Shown one piece after another: positions 18,166 to 26,598 of a stretch of 64,000 bases of DNA; position 1 is the stretch's first letter; every line of letters starts with the position of its first letter. The translations under genes were made by a program, and so were the position numbers. The DNA comes from Nocardioides alkalitolerans DSM 16699 (GTDB lineage: Bacteria > Actinomycetota > Actinomycetes > Propionibacteriales > Nocardioidaceae): contig NZ_AUFN01000011.1 in the NCBI RefSeq assembly GCF_000426525.1, positions 496,001-560,000 on the forward strand. Direction: 5' to 3'. The notes below the pieces were generated by a model that was given only the letters and a program-made list of their open reading frames with translations, did no database searches and was not told the DNA's origin.

Positions 18166-19323
18166 GTGCGGCACTTCGACCATCTCGGCACCGAGCTCGA
18201 GGGGCGGCTCTTCAGCCTGCCTCCGGAGGAGTTCGACCGGTCCGCCGACCGCGACGTGCTCGCGGTCGCGCTCGGCGCCACCCTCTACACGCCGGCGACC
18301 CGTCCGGCCATCGAGGCGGACCTCCTGCGCGCCTACGAGCGCGGGGTGGTGTGCTCCGTGCTCTGCCTGGAGGACGCGATCGCGGACGGCGACGTCGAGT
18401 TCGCGGAGAAGAACCTCGCCCACCAGCTGTCGCTGCTGTTCGAGACGGACCGGCCGCGTCCGCTCGTCTTCGTGCGCGTGCGCCGACCGGAGCAGGTCGG
18501 TGCCCTCGTGCAGGCCCTCGGCGACCTGGCGGTGCACCTCGACGGCATCGTCGTCCCCAAGTTCACCGCGGCGTCGGCGCCCTTCCTCGACGCGGTCGTC
18601 GAGGCCTCGGAGCGCATCGGTCGCCGGCTCTGGGTCATGCCCGTCATCGAGTCGCCGGAGGTGTTCCGGCTGGAGACCCGCCTCGAGACCCTGCTCGGCG
18701 TCCGCGAGCTGCTCGCGGCCCACCAGGAGCGGGTGCTCGCCGTACGCATCGGGGCGACCGACCTCGCCTCGATGCTCGGCCTGCGCCGTCCGGCCGACAT
18801 CACCGTGTACGACGTGGCGCCCCTCGCCTCGGTCATCGGCGACATCGTCAACGTGCTCGGGCGCCGCGACGGGACCGGGTTCGTGGTCACCGGACCGGTC
18901 TGGGAGCACTTCGACAACGGCGAGCGGCTGTTCAAGCCGCAGCTGCGCGAGACGCCGTTCACGGCGCCGGCCGTCCGCGTGCTGCGCCGCAGCCTGATCA
19001 GCAAGGGGCTCGACGGCCTCATCCGCGAGGTCGCCCTCGACCAGGCCAACGGGCTGCTGGGGAAGACGGTCATCCACCCCACCCACGTCGCGGCGGTCAA
19101 CGCGCTCAGCGTCGTGACGAACGAGGACCACGCCGACGCGGTCGACATCGTCGCGGCGCAGCGGGGCGGCGGCGTCGCGGCGTCGCGCTTCGGCAACAAG
19201 ATGAACGAGGCCAACCCCCACCTCGCGTGGGCCAACGCCACCCTGCTGCGTGCCCGCGCGTTCGGCGTGGCCCGCGAGGACGTCACCTTCGTGGACCTCC
19301 TCGAGGCGAGCGTGCGCCTGTGA
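18166..19323 (+). CDS. CitE/HpcH-type C-C lyase of the Ter cluster
   Basis: A 385-residue protein of the HpcH/HpaI aldolase/citrate lyase beta family (TIM barrel, metal-dependent). Visible motifs are the CLEDAIADGD segment near residue 64, GIVVPKF, the VMPVIESPEVF strand and VRIGATDLA. This branch is longer than ordinary CitE proteins and is repeatedly found beside terD and phosphoribosyltransferases. The substrate is not known; it would split or form a C-C bond in the predicted Ter metabolite pathway. The start is the GTG at 18166, five bases after GAGGGAGG. The stop overlaps the next gene by four bases. Confidence 0.9.
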   Translation: MRHFDHLGTELEGRLFSLPPEEFDRSADRDVLAVALGATLYTPATRPAIEADLLRAYERGVVCSVLCLEDAIADGDVEFAEKNLAHQLSLLFETDRPRPLVFVRVRRPEQVGALVQALGDLAVHLDGIVVPKFTAASAPFLDAVVEASERIGRRLWVMPVIESPEVFRLETRLETLLGVRELLAAHQERVLAVRIGATDLASMLGLRRPADITVYDVAPLASVIGDIVNVLGRRDGTGFVVTGPVWEHFDNGERLFKPQLRETPFTAPAVRVLRRSLISKGLDGLIREVALDQANGLLGKTVIHPTHVAAVNALSVVTNEDHADAVDIVAAQRGGGVAASRFGNKMNEANPHLAWANATLLRARAFGVAREDVTFVDLLEASVRL

Positions 19324-21866
19324 ACGCCGGCGGCACGAGCGGCTGGACCGGCGCCTGGACCGCCGAGCGACTCGGCGTCGAGGTCGTCGACGCCCCCACG
19401 GAGGTCGGCGGGGAGGCGACCGCCGGCGGGCCCGGGCTCCGCATGCACGACCTGTTCGGCCTGGCGCTGCGCATCAACCCGCGACGGCCCCACCTGCTGG
19501 TGTCGACCGTGCTGGCGAAGCACGTGCCGACCGACCCCCGCGTGGTGCGGGCCGCCGGTCTGCTGCTCGGCCTCGGCGTGGCCACCCACCTGCGGCGGGC
19601 GCTGCCGGCGGACGACCTCGGCGGTCTCCTCGCCCGGGCCGTCGCGCCCGAGGCCGGTGAGGACGACCTCGTCGCCCTCGACGCCGCGGTCGCGGCGGCC
19701 ACCGCCACGGTCACCGACGGGGACGGGGTCGTGCTGGGGTACGCCGAGACCGCGACCGCCCTGGGCCACCTGGTGGCGCGGGCGCTCCGCCTGCCGTCGC
19801 TCCACTCGACCCGCCGCCACGTGCCGGGTGCCGAGCCGGCCCTCGGGTTCGACGAGGCGCACTCCCACGCCACCGAGCACCTCCTGCTGCCCGTCGACCC
19901 GGCGCTCCTGGCGACCACCGGACCGGCCGTCCTCGTCGACGACGAGCTGTCGACCGGGAGCACGGCGCTCGGCACGATCCGCGCCCTGCACGCCGTGGCG
20001 CCGCGGTCGTCGTACGTGATCGCGGCCCTCGTCGACGTGCGCCGCGAGGTCGATCGCGCCCGCATGCAGGCGGTGGCCGCCGAGCTCGGCGTCAGCATCG
20101 ACGTGGTCGCGCTGGCGGCGGGGGAGGTGCGCGTGCCCGACGGCGTGGTCGCCCCCGAGCCCGTCCTGCTGCCGAGGGGCGGCGCCGACAGCATCGACGG
20201 GACGGCGCTCGACGTGCCCGACGCCGGCGACGCGTGGCCCGTCGGCGTGCGGGAGTCCGGACGCCACGGGTTCACCTGGACCGACGAGTCCCCGCTCACG
20301 ACCGCGGCCGGCCGGGTGGCCGCCCGACTCGTGGACCGGCTCGCGCTCACCGGCGACGACCGCGTGCTCGTGCTCGGCACGGAGGAGCTGATGTACGCCC
20401 CGCTCGCCGTCGCCGAGGCGCTCCGGGCCGCGGGTCCGGCGGCCGTGCGGTTCTCGACCACCACCCGCAGCCCCGTCCAGGTGCGCGACGTCGAGGGCTA
20501 CGCCGTGCGCTCCGGCGTCCGGTTCGTGGCCCACGACCGCGACGCGGACGGCTACGGCGAGGCCGACCGCTACGCCTACAACGTGGCGGCCCCGACGCCG
20601 TGGCGGGCGATCGTGGTGGTGCTCGACCGCCCGTCGGCCACCGCGGCGCTCGACGGGCGGTCCGGCCTGCTGGCGGCGCTCGCGCCGTACGCGACCGAGG
20701 TCGTGCCCGTCGTGCTGCCGGTCGCCGGCACCGGTCCGGCGCCGCTGCACGGTCCGCACTTCGGCTCCTACGCCGCCGACGAGGTCACCTGGCTGCTGAA
20801 GGACCTCTCCCACGTGGCGCTCGAGGGCGAGCGCGAGCAGCGGGAGCAGGCGATCCAGTCGGGGGAGGCGCACTACGCCGAGTCGCTGCCCACCGAGTAC
20901 CGGCCCGACGACGCCTACCGCCGGCTGTACGGCGAGCAGCTCGCCACCGTCGCCGACCGGGTGGCCTCCGCCGTCGTCACCGTCAGCGAGCTGAGCCGCC
21001 GCGTCCGTGGGCGCGACGACCTCGTGATCGTCTCGCTCGCCCGTGCGGGCACGCCGATCGGCGTGCTCATGCGACGTTGGGCCGCAAGCCACGGGTGGGA
21101 CTGGCCGCACCACGCGGTCAGCATCGTCCGCGACCGCGGCATCGACCTCACGGCCATGCGCTGGCTGGCCGACCGGTACGACCCGGCACGCGTGCTCGTC
21201 GTGGACGGCTGGACGGGCAAGGGCGCGATCGCCCGCGAGTTCGCCGCCGCCGTCGCCGCGACCAACGCGGCGCTCGGCCTCTCGCCGGAGCGGGGCTTCC
21301 GCACCGACCTCGCGGTGCTCGCCGACCCGGGGGAGTGCGTCGAGCTGTACGGCACCCGCGACGACTTCCTCATCCCGTCGGCCTGCCTCAACAGCACCGT
21401 CTCGGGCCTGGTCTCGCGCACCGTGCTGAACGCCGACCTCATCGGGCCGCACGACTTCCACGGCGCGAAGTTCTACGCCGAGCTGGCGCCCGAGGACGTC
21501 TCGGGGGCCTACCTCGACGCCGTGGCGGGCCACTTCGCCGCGGTCGAGGACGCCGCGGTCGCCGAGGCCGGTCGCCTGCAGGAGTCGGACCGCACCCCCC
21601 GCTGGGCCGGCTGGGCGGCGGCCGAGAAGCTGCAGGCGGAGCACGGGCTGCCCAGCGTGAACCTGGTCAAGCCGGGCGTCGGGGAGACGACGCGGGTGCT
21701 GCTGCGCCGCGTGCCCTGGCGGGTGGTGGTGGCGCCCGAGCGGGAGGCAGACCTGCGCCACGTCCGGCTGCTCGCCGCGGAGCGCGGGGTCCCGGTGGTG
21801 GAGCAGCCCGGGCTGCCCTACTCGTGCGTCGGCATCATCCGACCGACCGAGCAGGACGGGTCGTGA
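19320..21866 (+). CDS. Phosphoribosyltransferase fusion (PRTase_2-TRSP-StiP/PRTase_1-PELOTA type)
   Basis: An 848-residue protein beginning at the GTG of a GTGA overlap. Two phosphoribosyltransferase domains can be seen. The first has a PRPP loop VLVDDELSTGST at about residues 203-214, followed by a TRSP-like domain from about 310 (GRHGFTWTDESPL). The second has VLVVDGWTGKGAI at about 622-634. The last 70 residues (NLVKPGVGETTRVLL to YSCVGIIRP) resemble the PELOTA RNA-binding-like domain that ends this family. In other Ter clusters these are usually two separate proteins; here they are one chain. Domain names come from recall, not a search. The predicted role is making or salvaging a nucleoside-like compound. 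Confidence 0.85.
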   Translation: MNAGGTSGWTGAWTAERLGVEVVDAPTEVGGEATAGGPGLRMHDLFGLALRINPRRPHLLVSTVLAKHVPTDPRVVRAAGLLLGLGVATHLRRALPADDLGGLLARAVAPEAGEDDLVALDAAVAAATATVTDGDGVVLGYAETATALGHLVARALRLPSLHSTRRHVPGAEPALGFDEAHSHATEHLLLPVDPALLATTGPAVLVDDELSTGSTALGTIRALHAVAPRSSYVIAALVDVRREVDRARMQAVAAELGVSIDVVALAAGEVRVPDGVVAPEPVLLPRGGADSIDGTALDVPDAGDAWPVGVRESGRHGFTWTDESPLTTAAGRVAARLVDRLALTGDDRVLVLGTEELMYAPLAVAEALRAAGPAAVRFSTTTRSPVQVRDVEGYAVRSGVRFVAHDRDADGYGEADRYAYNVAAPTPWRAIVVVLDRPSATAALDGRSGLLAALAPYATEVVPVVLPVAGTGPAPLHGPHFGSYAADEVTWLLKDLSHVALEGEREQREQAIQSGEAHYAESLPTEYRPDDAYRRLYGEQLATVADRVASAVVTVSELSRRVRGRDDLVIVSLARAGTPIGVLMRRWAASHGWDWPHHAVSIVRDRGIDLTAMRWLADRYDPARVLVVDGWTGKGAIAREFAAAVAATNAALGLSPERGFRTDLAVLADPGECVELYGTRDDFLIPSACLNSTVSGLVSRTVLNADLIGPHDFHGAKFYAELAPEDVSGAYLDAVAGHFAAVEDAAVAEAGRLQESDRTPRWAGWAAAEKLQAEHGLPSVNLVKPGVGETTRVLLRRVPWRVVVAPEREADLRHVRLLAAERGVPVVEQPGLPYSCVGIIRPTEQDGS

Positions 21867-22723
21867 CCGGGCCGCAGACGGCGCCGAGCCGCGTGCTCGT
21901 CGCCTCCGACCTCGACCGCACCCTCATCTACTCCGCCGCCGCGATGGCGCTGGGGGAGTCGGTCGTCGACCCGGTCTGCGTCGAGATCTACGACGACCGT
22001 CCGACGAGCTTCATCCACCCCGACGCGCTCGCCGGCCTGGTCGCGCTGAGCGCCGCCACCTGGTTCGTGCCGGTCACGACCCGCACCCGCGCCCAGTTCG
22101 GCCGGATCGTGCTGCCCGGCGTGCGCGTCACCCACGCCGTCACGACCAACGGCGGGGTGCTGCTCTCCGACGGTGTGCCGTGCCCCGACTGGGCGGCCGA
22201 GGTCGCCCGACGTACGGCGGAGGGGGCGTCCTACCCCGAGGCGGTACGCGCGCTCGCACCCGTGTGGGAGCGCCCGTGGGTGCGGACGGTGCGCGACGCC
22301 GAGGAGCTCTTCCTCTACTGCGTGGTCGAGACGGCGGACACGCCCGCCGAGTGGTACGACGAGCTGCTCGAGGCCGTCACGGCGCTGGGGTGGGTGCTGT
22401 CGGTGCAGGGCCGCAAGTGCTACGCCATCCCGCCCGGGCTCACCAAGCAGGCGGCCGTCGCCGAGGTGGTGCGCCGGGTCGGCGCGGACGCCGTGGCGGC
22501 CGCGGGTGACTCGTGGCTGGACGCCGGGATGCTGGCAGCGGCCGACCACCCGGTCCGGCCGGCGCACGGAGAGCTGCACGACCAGGGATGGAGCACCCCG
22601 GGGCTCACGGTGACGACCTCGGCCGGGGGGCGGGCGGGCGCCGAGATCGTCGACGCGTTCCGCGGGTGGACGGCTCCGGACGGCGTGGGGTGGTCTACCG
22701 TGTCGTCCGACAACGGCCCCTGA
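21863..22723 (+). CDS. HAD superfamily hydrolase of the Ter cluster
   Basis: A 286-residue protein with all four HAD motifs: DLDRT at residues 16-20 (nucleophile D16, acid D18), the VTTRT motif II, a lysine in LTKQAAVAEVV, and GDSWLD. The insertion between motifs II and III places it in the Cof-like, sucrose-phosphatase-like group. It probably removes a phosphate from an intermediate of the same pathway. Start GTG at 21863 overlaps the stop of the phosphoribosyltransferase gene (GTGA). The FHA-ABC gene follows after 24 bases. Confidence 0.9.
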   Translation: MTGPQTAPSRVLVASDLDRTLIYSAAAMALGESVVDPVCVEIYDDRPTSFIHPDALAGLVALSAATWFVPVTTRTRAQFGRIVLPGVRVTHAVTTNGGVLLSDGVPCPDWAAEVARRTAEGASYPEAVRALAPVWERPWVRTVRDAEELFLYCVVETADTPAEWYDELLEAVTALGWVLSVQGRKCYAIPPGLTKQAAVAEVVRRVGADAVAAAGDSWLDAGMLAAADHPVRPAHGELHDQGWSTPGLTVTTSAGGRAGAEIVDAFRGWTAPDGVGWSTVSSDNGP

Positions 22724-22747
22724 CCCCGGCGCGACCCGAGGAGACCG

Positions 22748-25498
22748 ATGAGCGTGCCGCCTGCGGCGAACGACGGACCGACGGTGCGCGTGGGCACGGG
22801 AGGGCAGCTGCGGGAGTTCACCCCCGGCACCACCGTGACCATCGGGCGCGACGAGACCTCGAGCCTCGTGCTCCAGCACGGTGACGTCTCCCGACGTCAC
22901 GCCGAGCTGCGTCACGAGAGCGGGTCGTGGTGGTTGGTCGACCTCGGCAGCACCAACGGCACCGTCGTCGACGGCTCGCGCATCGGCACCCTGCCGCTGG
23001 CGCCAGGACAGCAGCTCGACGTGCTGGTCGGCGGCCACCGCGGCGTGCCGGTCCGGGTGCACGTCGACGCCGACACCGGCCGCGCGGCGCCGCCCACCCA
23101 GTACAGCGCGCGCTCGCCGCTCGCCGGGGCCCCGGCTGCTCCGGCGGCCCCGGCCGGCCCGCAGCCACAGCGTCCGGCGTCACCGCCGCAGCCCGCGGCT
23201 CGTCCCGCCGCTCCGCCCGCGTTCCCGGGTGGTCAGCGCGGTGGTCAGCCCGGTGGTCAGCCCGGTGGTCAGCGCGGTCTGCAGCCCGGCGGTCGGCCCG
23301 GTGTCCAGCCCGGTCAGCGTCCCGCGCAGCCCCCGGCGGCGTTCCGTCCCGGTCCGGGCGGCCCCGGTCCGGGCGGCCCCGGCCCGGGTGGCCCCGGCCC
23401 GGGCGCACGCCCGCCGGGGATCGACCCGCCGACGATGGCGGCGAACGGCCCGGGTGGCCCCGGCGGCCCCGGGAGCGGCGCGATGGCGGTCCGCCGTACC
23501 CCTCCCGGCCAGCAGGCGCACGGCAAGGGCATCCTGCCGACCGGTCCGCAGCGCGGCCGCGGCGCCGTGCTCGGCCGGGCCCAGAGCTGCGACGTGGTGC
23601 TGGACGACCCACTGGTGTCGCGTCGTCACGCCGTCGTCGAGTTCGTGCCGGTGCCGGTGCTGCGCGACCTCAACAGCTTCAACGGCACGTTCCACAACGG
23701 TCACCGCCTCCGGGGCGCCGTACGTCTGACGCCCGGCGACGAGGTCCTCATCGGCAACCAGACCTACACCTGGTCGGGCGACCAGCTGGTCACCCGCAAC
23801 ACGCGCTCCGACCTGACGCTGGTGGTGGAGAACCTCACGACGGTCGTGAAGGGCGGCCGTCGGCTGCTCGACGGGGTGTCGCTCGAGCTGGGGCCGGCGA
23901 GCCTCACCGCCGTGATCGGTCCGTCGGGCTCCGGTAAGTCGACGATGCTCGGTGCGCTCACGGGCACGCGTCCGGCCAGCTACGGCAACGTGATCTGGCA
24001 GGGCCACGACCTCTACACGCACTACGACCACCTGCGCCACCAGATCGGCCTCGTGCCGCAGCAGGACATCCAGCACCCGCAGCTGTCGGTGCGCCAGGGG
24101 CTCTCGTACGCCGCGCGCCTGCGGCTGCCGCCCGACACGACCAAGGAGGAGCGCGGGCGCCGCGTCGACCAGGTCGTCCACCAGATGCAGCTCGGGCGCC
24201 AGATCGACAACCGGATCGGCACCCAGCTCTCGGGGGGCCAGAAGAAGCGCGTCTCCATCGCCACCGAGCTGCTCACCGCGCCGCCGCTGCTGTTCCTCGA
24301 CGAGCCGACCTCGGGTCTCGACCCGGGGCTCGACCGCGACGTCATGCACCTGCTGCGCGGCCTGGCCGACGAGGGCCGCGTCGTCGTGGTGGTGACCCAC
24401 TCCGTGCTGGCGCTCGACGTCTGCGACACCGTCGTGGTGATGGCCCCGGGCGGGCGCATCGCCTACTCCGGCCCGCCCGACTCGGTGCTCGCCCACTTCG
24501 GGTGCGCCGACTACCCCCAGGTCTTCGACCTGCTCGACGAGCCCGACCTCTGGCGACGGATCCCGCCCCCGCCCGGGGGCCGTCCCGACACCCACGCCCT
24601 GCCGGCCGTCAACGCGCAGCTGCCGTCGCCGCCGCGCCAGTCGTTCGCCCGCCAGTTCGCCACGCTCGTGAAGCGGTCGTTGGCCGTCATCGGCTCCGAC
24701 AAGATGCTGCTGGCGATGCTCCTGCTCACCCCGCCCGCGATCGGCGGCCTCAGCCGTCTGGCCCAGGGCGGTGACGGGTTCGGGCTGTCCCGCACCGCCA
24801 ACGAGGCCGGGGTGCTCTCCGCGGGGGAGGTGGTGCAGCGGCTCACGGTGTTCGTCGTCGCCGCGGCCCTGATGGGGGCGGTGATGACCATCTGGGCGCT
24901 GGTGAACGAGAGAGCCGTGTTCCAGCGGGAGTACGCCGTCGGTCTCTCGCCCGGTGTCTACCTGCTGAGCAAGGTGAGCGTCTTCGGGGTGCTGTGCTTC
25001 GTCCAGGGCGTGATCGTCACCTGGGTCGGCACGGTCGGGCTACCGGGCCCGGACGACGGGGGCGTGATCGGGCTCGGCTGGTTCGAGATCGCCATCGCCG
25101 TCGGCCTCACCTGCTCGGCGGTCGCCGTGCTGGGCCTCGCGATCAGCGCCCTGCTGACGAGCTCGGAGCAGGGGATGCCCGCGCTCATCGGCATCGTCAT
25201 GCTGCAGCTGGTGTTCTCGGGCGCCATCATCGGCGTCGCCGGCCGGGCCGTGCTCGAGCAGCTGGCCTGGCTCGCGCCGGCGCGCTGGGGGTACGCCGCG
25301 ACCGCGGTCACCGTGGACCTCGACCGCTCCAAGGAGACCGGCGACGGCCAGCTCGCGCCGGACCTGGAGCGCGACGTGCTCTACACGGCCAGCGTCGACC
25401 AGTGGGTGCTCAACCTGACCGTGCTCGTCGGCCTGCTCCTGCTGGCCACCGCCGTCGGCTACCTGACGGTGCGCCGCAGCGCCCGCGCAGCCTCCTGA
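22748..25498 (+). CDS. FHA-FHA-ABC transporter fusion (Rv1747-like exporter)
   Basis: A 916-residue half-transporter. The first FHA domain (about residues 15-100) has GRDETSS, SRRHAEL and GSTNGT. A Pro/Gly/Gln-rich linker (about 115-265) follows, then a second FHA domain (about 268-345, GRAQSCD, SRRHAVVEF, NSFNGT). The ABC domain has Walker A GPSGSGKST near 390, LSGGQKKRVSI near 494 and LLFLDEPTSGLD near 515. A C-terminal ABC2 membrane domain of about six helices completes it. The architecture matches Mycobacterium tuberculosis Rv1747, an exporter regulated by Ser/Thr kinases through its FHA domains. No kinase gene is adjacent. Its position next to the Ter genes raises the idea that it exports their product (inference). 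Confidence 0.93.
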   Translation: MSVPPAANDGPTVRVGTGGQLREFTPGTTVTIGRDETSSLVLQHGDVSRRHAELRHESGSWWLVDLGSTNGTVVDGSRIGTLPLAPGQQLDVLVGGHRGVPVRVHVDADTGRAAPPTQYSARSPLAGAPAAPAAPAGPQPQRPASPPQPAARPAAPPAFPGGQRGGQPGGQPGGQRGLQPGGRPGVQPGQRPAQPPAAFRPGPGGPGPGGPGPGGPGPGARPPGIDPPTMAANGPGGPGGPGSGAMAVRRTPPGQQAHGKGILPTGPQRGRGAVLGRAQSCDVVLDDPLVSRRHAVVEFVPVPVLRDLNSFNGTFHNGHRLRGAVRLTPGDEVLIGNQTYTWSGDQLVTRNTRSDLTLVVENLTTVVKGGRRLLDGVSLELGPASLTAVIGPSGSGKSTMLGALTGTRPASYGNVIWQGHDLYTHYDHLRHQIGLVPQQDIQHPQLSVRQGLSYAARLRLPPDTTKEERGRRVDQVVHQMQLGRQIDNRIGTQLSGGQKKRVSIATELLTAPPLLFLDEPTSGLDPGLDRDVMHLLRGLADEGRVVVVVTHSVLALDVCDTVVVMAPGGRIAYSGPPDSVLAHFGCADYPQVFDLLDEPDLWRRIPPPPGGRPDTHALPAVNAQLPSPPRQSFARQFATLVKRSLAVIGSDKMLLAMLLLTPPAIGGLSRLAQGGDGFGLSRTANEAGVLSAGEVVQRLTVFVVAAALMGAVMTIWALVNERAVFQREYAVGLSPGVYLLSKVSVFGVLCFVQGVIVTWVGTVGLPGPDDGGVIGLGWFEIAIAVGLTCSAVAVLGLAISALLTSSEQGMPALIGIVMLQLVFSGAIIGVAGRAVLEQLAWLAPARWGYAATAVTVDLDRSKETGDGQLAPDLERDVLYTASVDQWVLNLTVLVGLLLLATAVGYLTVRRSARAAS
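23228..23323 (+). repeat. Eight 12-base tandem repeats in the FHA-ABC linker
   Basis: Eight in-frame units of the type GGTGGTCAGCCC, the first four nearly perfect and the last four degenerate, encode GGQP/GGQR units of the linker. Confidence 0.85.
23351..23410 (+). repeat. 15-base tandem repeats in the FHA-ABC linker
   Basis: Three good copies and one partial copy of a GGTCCGGGCGGCCCC unit encode a GPGGP repeat. Slippage here could change linker length without changing the frame. Confidence 0.85.
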
Positions 25499-25504
25499 CC
25501 TGCG

Positions 25505-25533
25505 GGGAACTAGGAGCGCTTCCCCATCGTTGT
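25505..25533 (+). promoter_or_regulatory. SigR/SigH-type ECF promoter of the Bax-inhibitor gene
   Basis: GGGAAC (25505-25510) is followed after 18 bases by GTT (25529-25531, inside CGTTGT). This is the published consensus layout for actinobacterial thiol-oxidative sigma factors SigR and SigH. A possible second -10 box, TAGGAT, lies at 25550-25555. Confidence 0.6.
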
Positions 25534-25615
25534 ACCTACCGAGAGCCCGTAGGATCGACCTCGGACTCCCGCCGTCAGGTGGCGGCGGATCAACTTCCGC
25601 GAGGAGTGACTTCCC

Positions 25616-26500
25616 ATGCAGAGCAACAACCCGGTGTTCAGGCGATCGGCCGAGTTCAACGGGTCGAACGCCGGCGGCGCCCAGACCTACGCGGGTCAGG
25701 GCTACGGCCAGCAGCACGGTCAGCAGTACGGCCAGCCCGGCCAGCAGGCCGGCTACGGCGACCCGTCGTCGTGGGACATGTCCCGCACGGGCGGCCCCGC
25801 CGCCGGCGGCGGCCGGATGACGATCGACAGCGTCGTGCAGAAGACGGCGTTCTCCATCGGCACCGTCATCCTCGTCGCGCTCGCGACCTGGATCCTCACG
25901 CCCGAGATCACGACCACCAACACCGACGCGCTCGCCACCCTCGGCGCCCTCGCGGGCGTCGGCGCGCTGGCGGCGTTGGGCCTCTCGATTGTCATCTCGC
26001 TCAAGCGGGTCGTCAGCCCGGCGCTCGTGATGGTCTTCGCGGCCGTCGAGGGCCTCATGCTCGGTGCGCTGAGCAAGATGTTCAACGCGATGTTCGACGG
26101 CGGCGTCGTCACCGGCGCGGTCATCGGCACGTTCGCGGCCTTCGCGGGCACCCTGGCGGCCTACAAGGTGCTCAACATCCGCGTCGGCGACAAGTTCCGC
26201 ATCTTCGTCGTCGCGGCCATGTTCGGCATGGTGGGCCTCGGCCTCATGGAGCTCGTGCTCGGCGTCTTCGGCGCGCAGATCGGCCTGTTCGGCTTCGGCG
26301 GTCTCGGCACGATCATGGCGATCGTCGGCCTGGTGCTCGGTGTCTTCATGCTGATCCTCGACTTCGACTTCGTGGAGCGCGGCATCGCTGCCGGCCTCGA
26401 CGAGCGCGAGTCGTGGCGCGCGGCCTTCGGCATGACCGTGAGCCTCGTGTGGATCTACACGAACCTGCTCCGCCTGCTGGCCATCTTCAGCCAGGACTGA
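25616..26500 (+). CDS. Bax inhibitor-1 / YccA-like family membrane protein
   Basis: A 294-residue protein. The first 70 residues are soluble and rich in Gly, Gln and Tyr (short GQQ/GQ repeats). The remainder is a seven-helix membrane domain with the family pattern, including the acidic LDFDF segment near the end that in related proteins forms the pH-sensing aspartate pair. Members conduct or regulate calcium and modulate stress or protease activity. The ATG at 25616 has GAGGAG nine bases upstream. It starts 117 bases after the exporter gene and has its own SigR-like promoter. Confidence 0.92.
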   Translation: MQSNNPVFRRSAEFNGSNAGGAQTYAGQGYGQQHGQQYGQPGQQAGYGDPSSWDMSRTGGPAAGGGRMTIDSVVQKTAFSIGTVILVALATWILTPEITTTNTDALATLGALAGVGALAALGLSIVISLKRVVSPALVMVFAAVEGLMLGALSKMFNAMFDGGVVTGAVIGTFAAFAGTLAAYKVLNIRVGDKFRIFVVAAMFGMVGLGLMELVLGVFGAQIGLFGFGGLGTIMAIVGLVLGVFMLILDFDFVERGIAAGLDERESWRAAFGMTVSLVWIYTNLLRLLAIFSQD

Positions 26501-26536
26501 CCCGGTCGCGCCTCGGCGCGCATCACCTCGAACGAC

Positions 26537-26572
26537 ACGACGGCGTCGGGCCTACGGGCCCGTCGCCGTCGT
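26537..26572. terminator. Bidirectional hairpin between convergent genes
   Basis: A 9-bp stem plus an inner 6-bp stem (26537-26545, 26547-26552, 26557-26562, 26564-26572) with one mismatch and a TACG loop lies between the Bax-inhibitor gene and the SGNH hydrolase. Confidence 0.65.
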
Positions 26573-26598
26573 CGTACGTGGGGGAGCGGTGCTGCCGC

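Noticed and set aside
18333..21761. Very long open frame on the minus strand, over 1100 codons, opposite the lyase and phosphoribosyltransferase genes
   Set aside because: It is antisense to well-supported genes, its translation is compositionally biased (Arg, Gly, Asp, Val) with no family likeness. High GC content makes stop codons rare in such frames.
23228..23410. Tandem repeats considered as a CRISPR array or minisatellite
   Set aside because: Units are 12 and 15 bases without spacers and are in frame inside a coding linker, so they are protein repeats.
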